Assembly (NCBI GenBank): GCA_046497225.1
Contig: JAWOGA010000068.1
Coordinates: 1 to 5,565, forward strand
Length of the DNA stretch: 5,565 nucleotides
Direction of reading: 5' to 3'
DNA from: JAXHLG01 sp046497225
Lineage (GTDB): Bacteria > Patescibacteriota > Minisyncoccia > Moranbacterales > DUUL01
Of this stretch, positions 4,569 to 5,565 are shown in pieces. A model generated the notes under the pieces. That model was not told the DNA's origin and searched no databases. It saw only the letters and a program-made list of their open reading frames with translations. The translations under genes and the position numbers were made by a program. Positions within the stretch are counted from its first letter, which is position 1, and each line of letters opens with the position of its first letter.

Positions 4569-4961
4569 TCAAATTCTCCTCTTCTTCCTAATACCTCCAT
4601 TTTTCGTTATCTCATAAAAAACCTCTCTTGGAGTCGACCCTTTTGACTCAGACACAATTCCCTCATCCACAAGTTTATCCATCAGTCTACTGCCTTTCGT
4701 GTAACCAATTCTCAATCGGCTCTGCAAAAAAGCAGCTGATGCGTGCTGCTCTCTAATTACTAACTGCTTAGCCGCCTCATAAAGATCATTCTCACCATAC
4801 TCAACATCTCTCTCTGGCAAATCATTAAACAGAACATCATAATTAAATTCAAAAAACGAAATCCCTTCCGCTTCTAAAATCTTCTTAACGTACTCATGCA
4901 TCTTTTCCGGACTAATCCCCTTCTTCCCTCCAATTATTAAAGCAAATGGATTCTTTTTCAT
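4569..4961 (-). CDS. Stand-alone FtsK gamma (winged-helix DNA-binding) domain protein
   Basis: A 130-residue protein whose residues about 57-116 match the FtsK gamma domain: NDLYEAAKQLVI (58-69), HASAAFLQSRLRIGY (73-87), SRLMDKLVDEGIV (91-103) and GSTPREVFYEI (108-118). In full-length FtsK this winged helix ends the protein and reads the oriented KOPS sequences that direct DNA pumping toward dif, and it also contacts XerD. Here it has no motor domain. The recognition region, usually RIGYNRAAR, reads RIGYTKGSR (84-92), so the N-R pair is T-K and DNA specificity may differ. The first 56 residues (beginning MKKNPFALIIGGKKG) match nothing I know, and the tail is basic (RKKRR). Stand-alone gamma-domain proteins are annotated in many CPR genomes, often misleadingly as FtsK. 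It lies 90 nt after the AlbA_2 gene. The ATG at 4961 has no Shine-Dalgarno sequence. Confidence 0.85.
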   Translation of the reverse strand: MKKNPFALIIGGKKGISPEKMHEYVKKILEAEGISFFEFNYDVLFNDLPERDVEYGENDLYEAAKQLVIREQHASAAFLQSRLRIGYTKGSRLMDKLVDEGIVSESKGSTPREVFYEITKNGGIRKKRRI

Positions 4962-5022
4962 TTTTTGGTGATTGGTTAAATATTATGCGGTAAAAAATTT
5001 AGTCAGACTTCAAATTATGATC

Positions 5023-5043
5023 AAAAAACTCAAAACGCTTTTG
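5023..5043 (-). terminator. Weak candidate terminator after the AlbA_2 gene
   Basis: On the minus strand CAAAA-GCG-TTTTG (5043-5031) is followed by AG and TTTTTT (5028-5023), starting 8 nt past the stop codon. The stem is short and mostly A-T, so termination would be weak. A perfect -35-like TTGACA (5047-5042) overlaps it, but no -10 box sits at a suitable distance, so I do not call a promoter. Confidence 0.3.
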
Positions 5044-5051
5044 TCAAAAAT

Positions 5052-5555
5052 CTAATTATTAGCCCAATGATGTTTTATATATTCGTTAGCTTCCTTCATA
5101 TCCATTGGCTGAGAGGAAGCGGCGGCTCTCACAAAAAACTCCTGGTCACCACTCTCTTTGCTTTTCACATAAACCGGTTGACCGCTGTTAATAATCTCGA
5201 TTACACAAACATCCTTATCCTTCAATTTAACTATTTGACTGGATATATAATGATGATTTTCTTTGCCTAAATAATTATTTATTATTTGATCTAACTGCAA
5301 TAAAAATCCGTCTTTATTATTGTTTTTAACTGTCTTGTAATCTTTTTCTAGGCCTAAAATTTCCCCATTATCATCAACGCCAATAAATAATTTTCCTCCA
5401 CTGGAATTCAAAAAAGCGGCAACGGTTTTAGTAATTACATATTCTAACTTTTTATTAACATTTCCATTATGATAATCCCACCTCAAGGAAGACTTAAACT
5501 CCACATAATCACTTTCTCCCTCTTGAATTAAACTTAAATAATCATTACCTTCCAT
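5052..5555 (-). CDS. AlbA_2 (Schlafen-type) putative DNA/nucleotide-binding domain protein
   Basis: A 167-residue protein made of one AlbA_2 domain, the family formerly called AAA_4 and related to the Schlafen core. Signatures are GESDYVEFKSSLRWD (13-27), NKKLEYVITKTVAAFLNSSG (34-53), GKLFIGVDDNGEILGLEKDY (54-73), DGFLLQLDQII (82-92), VCVIEI.NSGQPVYVK (116-131), EFFVR (139-143) and EANEYIKHHW (155-164). Bacterial members are mostly uncharacterised and annotated as ATP-binding or putative transcriptional regulators, while some Schlafen relatives are RNases. In many homologues FxVR is followed by xGNST; here it is FVRAAASSQP, so that loop is altered. The ATG at 5555 fits the usual family start (a few residues before GES.xxEFK). 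The frame has no stop codon between it and the window edge 10 bases away, so an upstream start cannot be excluded. No partner gene is evident. Confidence 0.88.
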   Translation of the reverse strand: MEGNDYLSLIQEGESDYVEFKSSLRWDYHNGNVNKKLEYVITKTVAAFLNSSGGKLFIGVDDNGEILGLEKDYKTVKNNNKDGFLLQLDQIINNYLGKENHHYISSQIVKLKDKDVCVIEIINSGQPVYVKSKESGDQEFFVRAAASSQPMDMKEANEYIKHHWANN

Positions 5556-5565
5556 CTTAGTTGAA

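Noticed and set aside
4386..4646. Plus-strand open frame opposite the small acidic ORF
   Set aside because: It is a serine- and phenylalanine-rich translation typical of antisense to Lys/Glu-rich coding, and it overlaps the end of the FtsK gamma gene.

Overview
All recognisable genes in this window lie on the minus strand, so the region reads from right to left. The most likely source is a Candidate Phyla Radiation (Patescibacteria) bacterium. This is an inference from gene content: a stand-alone FtsK gamma domain, a small receiver-only protein, a DUF2177 membrane protein, an AlbA_2 protein, a DUF2779 remnant and a virulence RhuM-Fic fusion. The genes are tightly packed and none has a strong Shine-Dalgarno sequence at the most likely start. 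UGA behaves as a stop, because the two near-identical receiver genes end with TGA and TAA at the same codon. That argues against the UGA-recoding Gracilibacteria/Absconditabacteria.

Layout in transcription order: an AlbA_2/Schlafen-type protein (5555-5052); a small protein with an FtsK gamma winged helix (4961-4569); a short acidic hypothetical ORF (4522-4328); a broken C-terminal remnant of a DUF2779-like protein (4327-4190) whose tail runs into a cluster of GC-rich hairpin repeats (4047-4230). Next come a receiver protein (3911-3501, copy 2) and a DUF2177 membrane protein (3484-3086), 16 nt apart and probably an operon. A RhuM-Fic fusion (2916-1909) follows, then a hairpin-rich spacer (1652-1908). 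Last are an FtsK motor-domain homologue (1651-641) and a second receiver protein (622-212, copy 1), 18 nt apart and probably an operon, and the first 30 codons of a flavodoxin (91-1) cut by the window edge.

Three things stand out. First, the FtsK-like protein keeps the family's fold signatures but has lost the Walker A lysine and serine and the Walker B aspartate, so it looks like an inactive ATPase. A separate protein in the window carries the DNA-reading gamma domain. Second, the receiver gene is present twice at about 95% nucleotide identity, with identity ending at the gene boundaries and changes mostly synonymous, so both copies appear maintained. One copy is paired with the FtsK-like gene and the other with the membrane protein gene. 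Third, the repeat cluster contains two 10-bp perfect hairpins that differ by two compensated base pairs, which suggests selection on the structure or a structure-dependent way of spreading.

Whether the receiver proteins control the FtsK-like pseudo-ATPase or the membrane protein is a hypothesis from gene order only. No histidine kinase is visible here.
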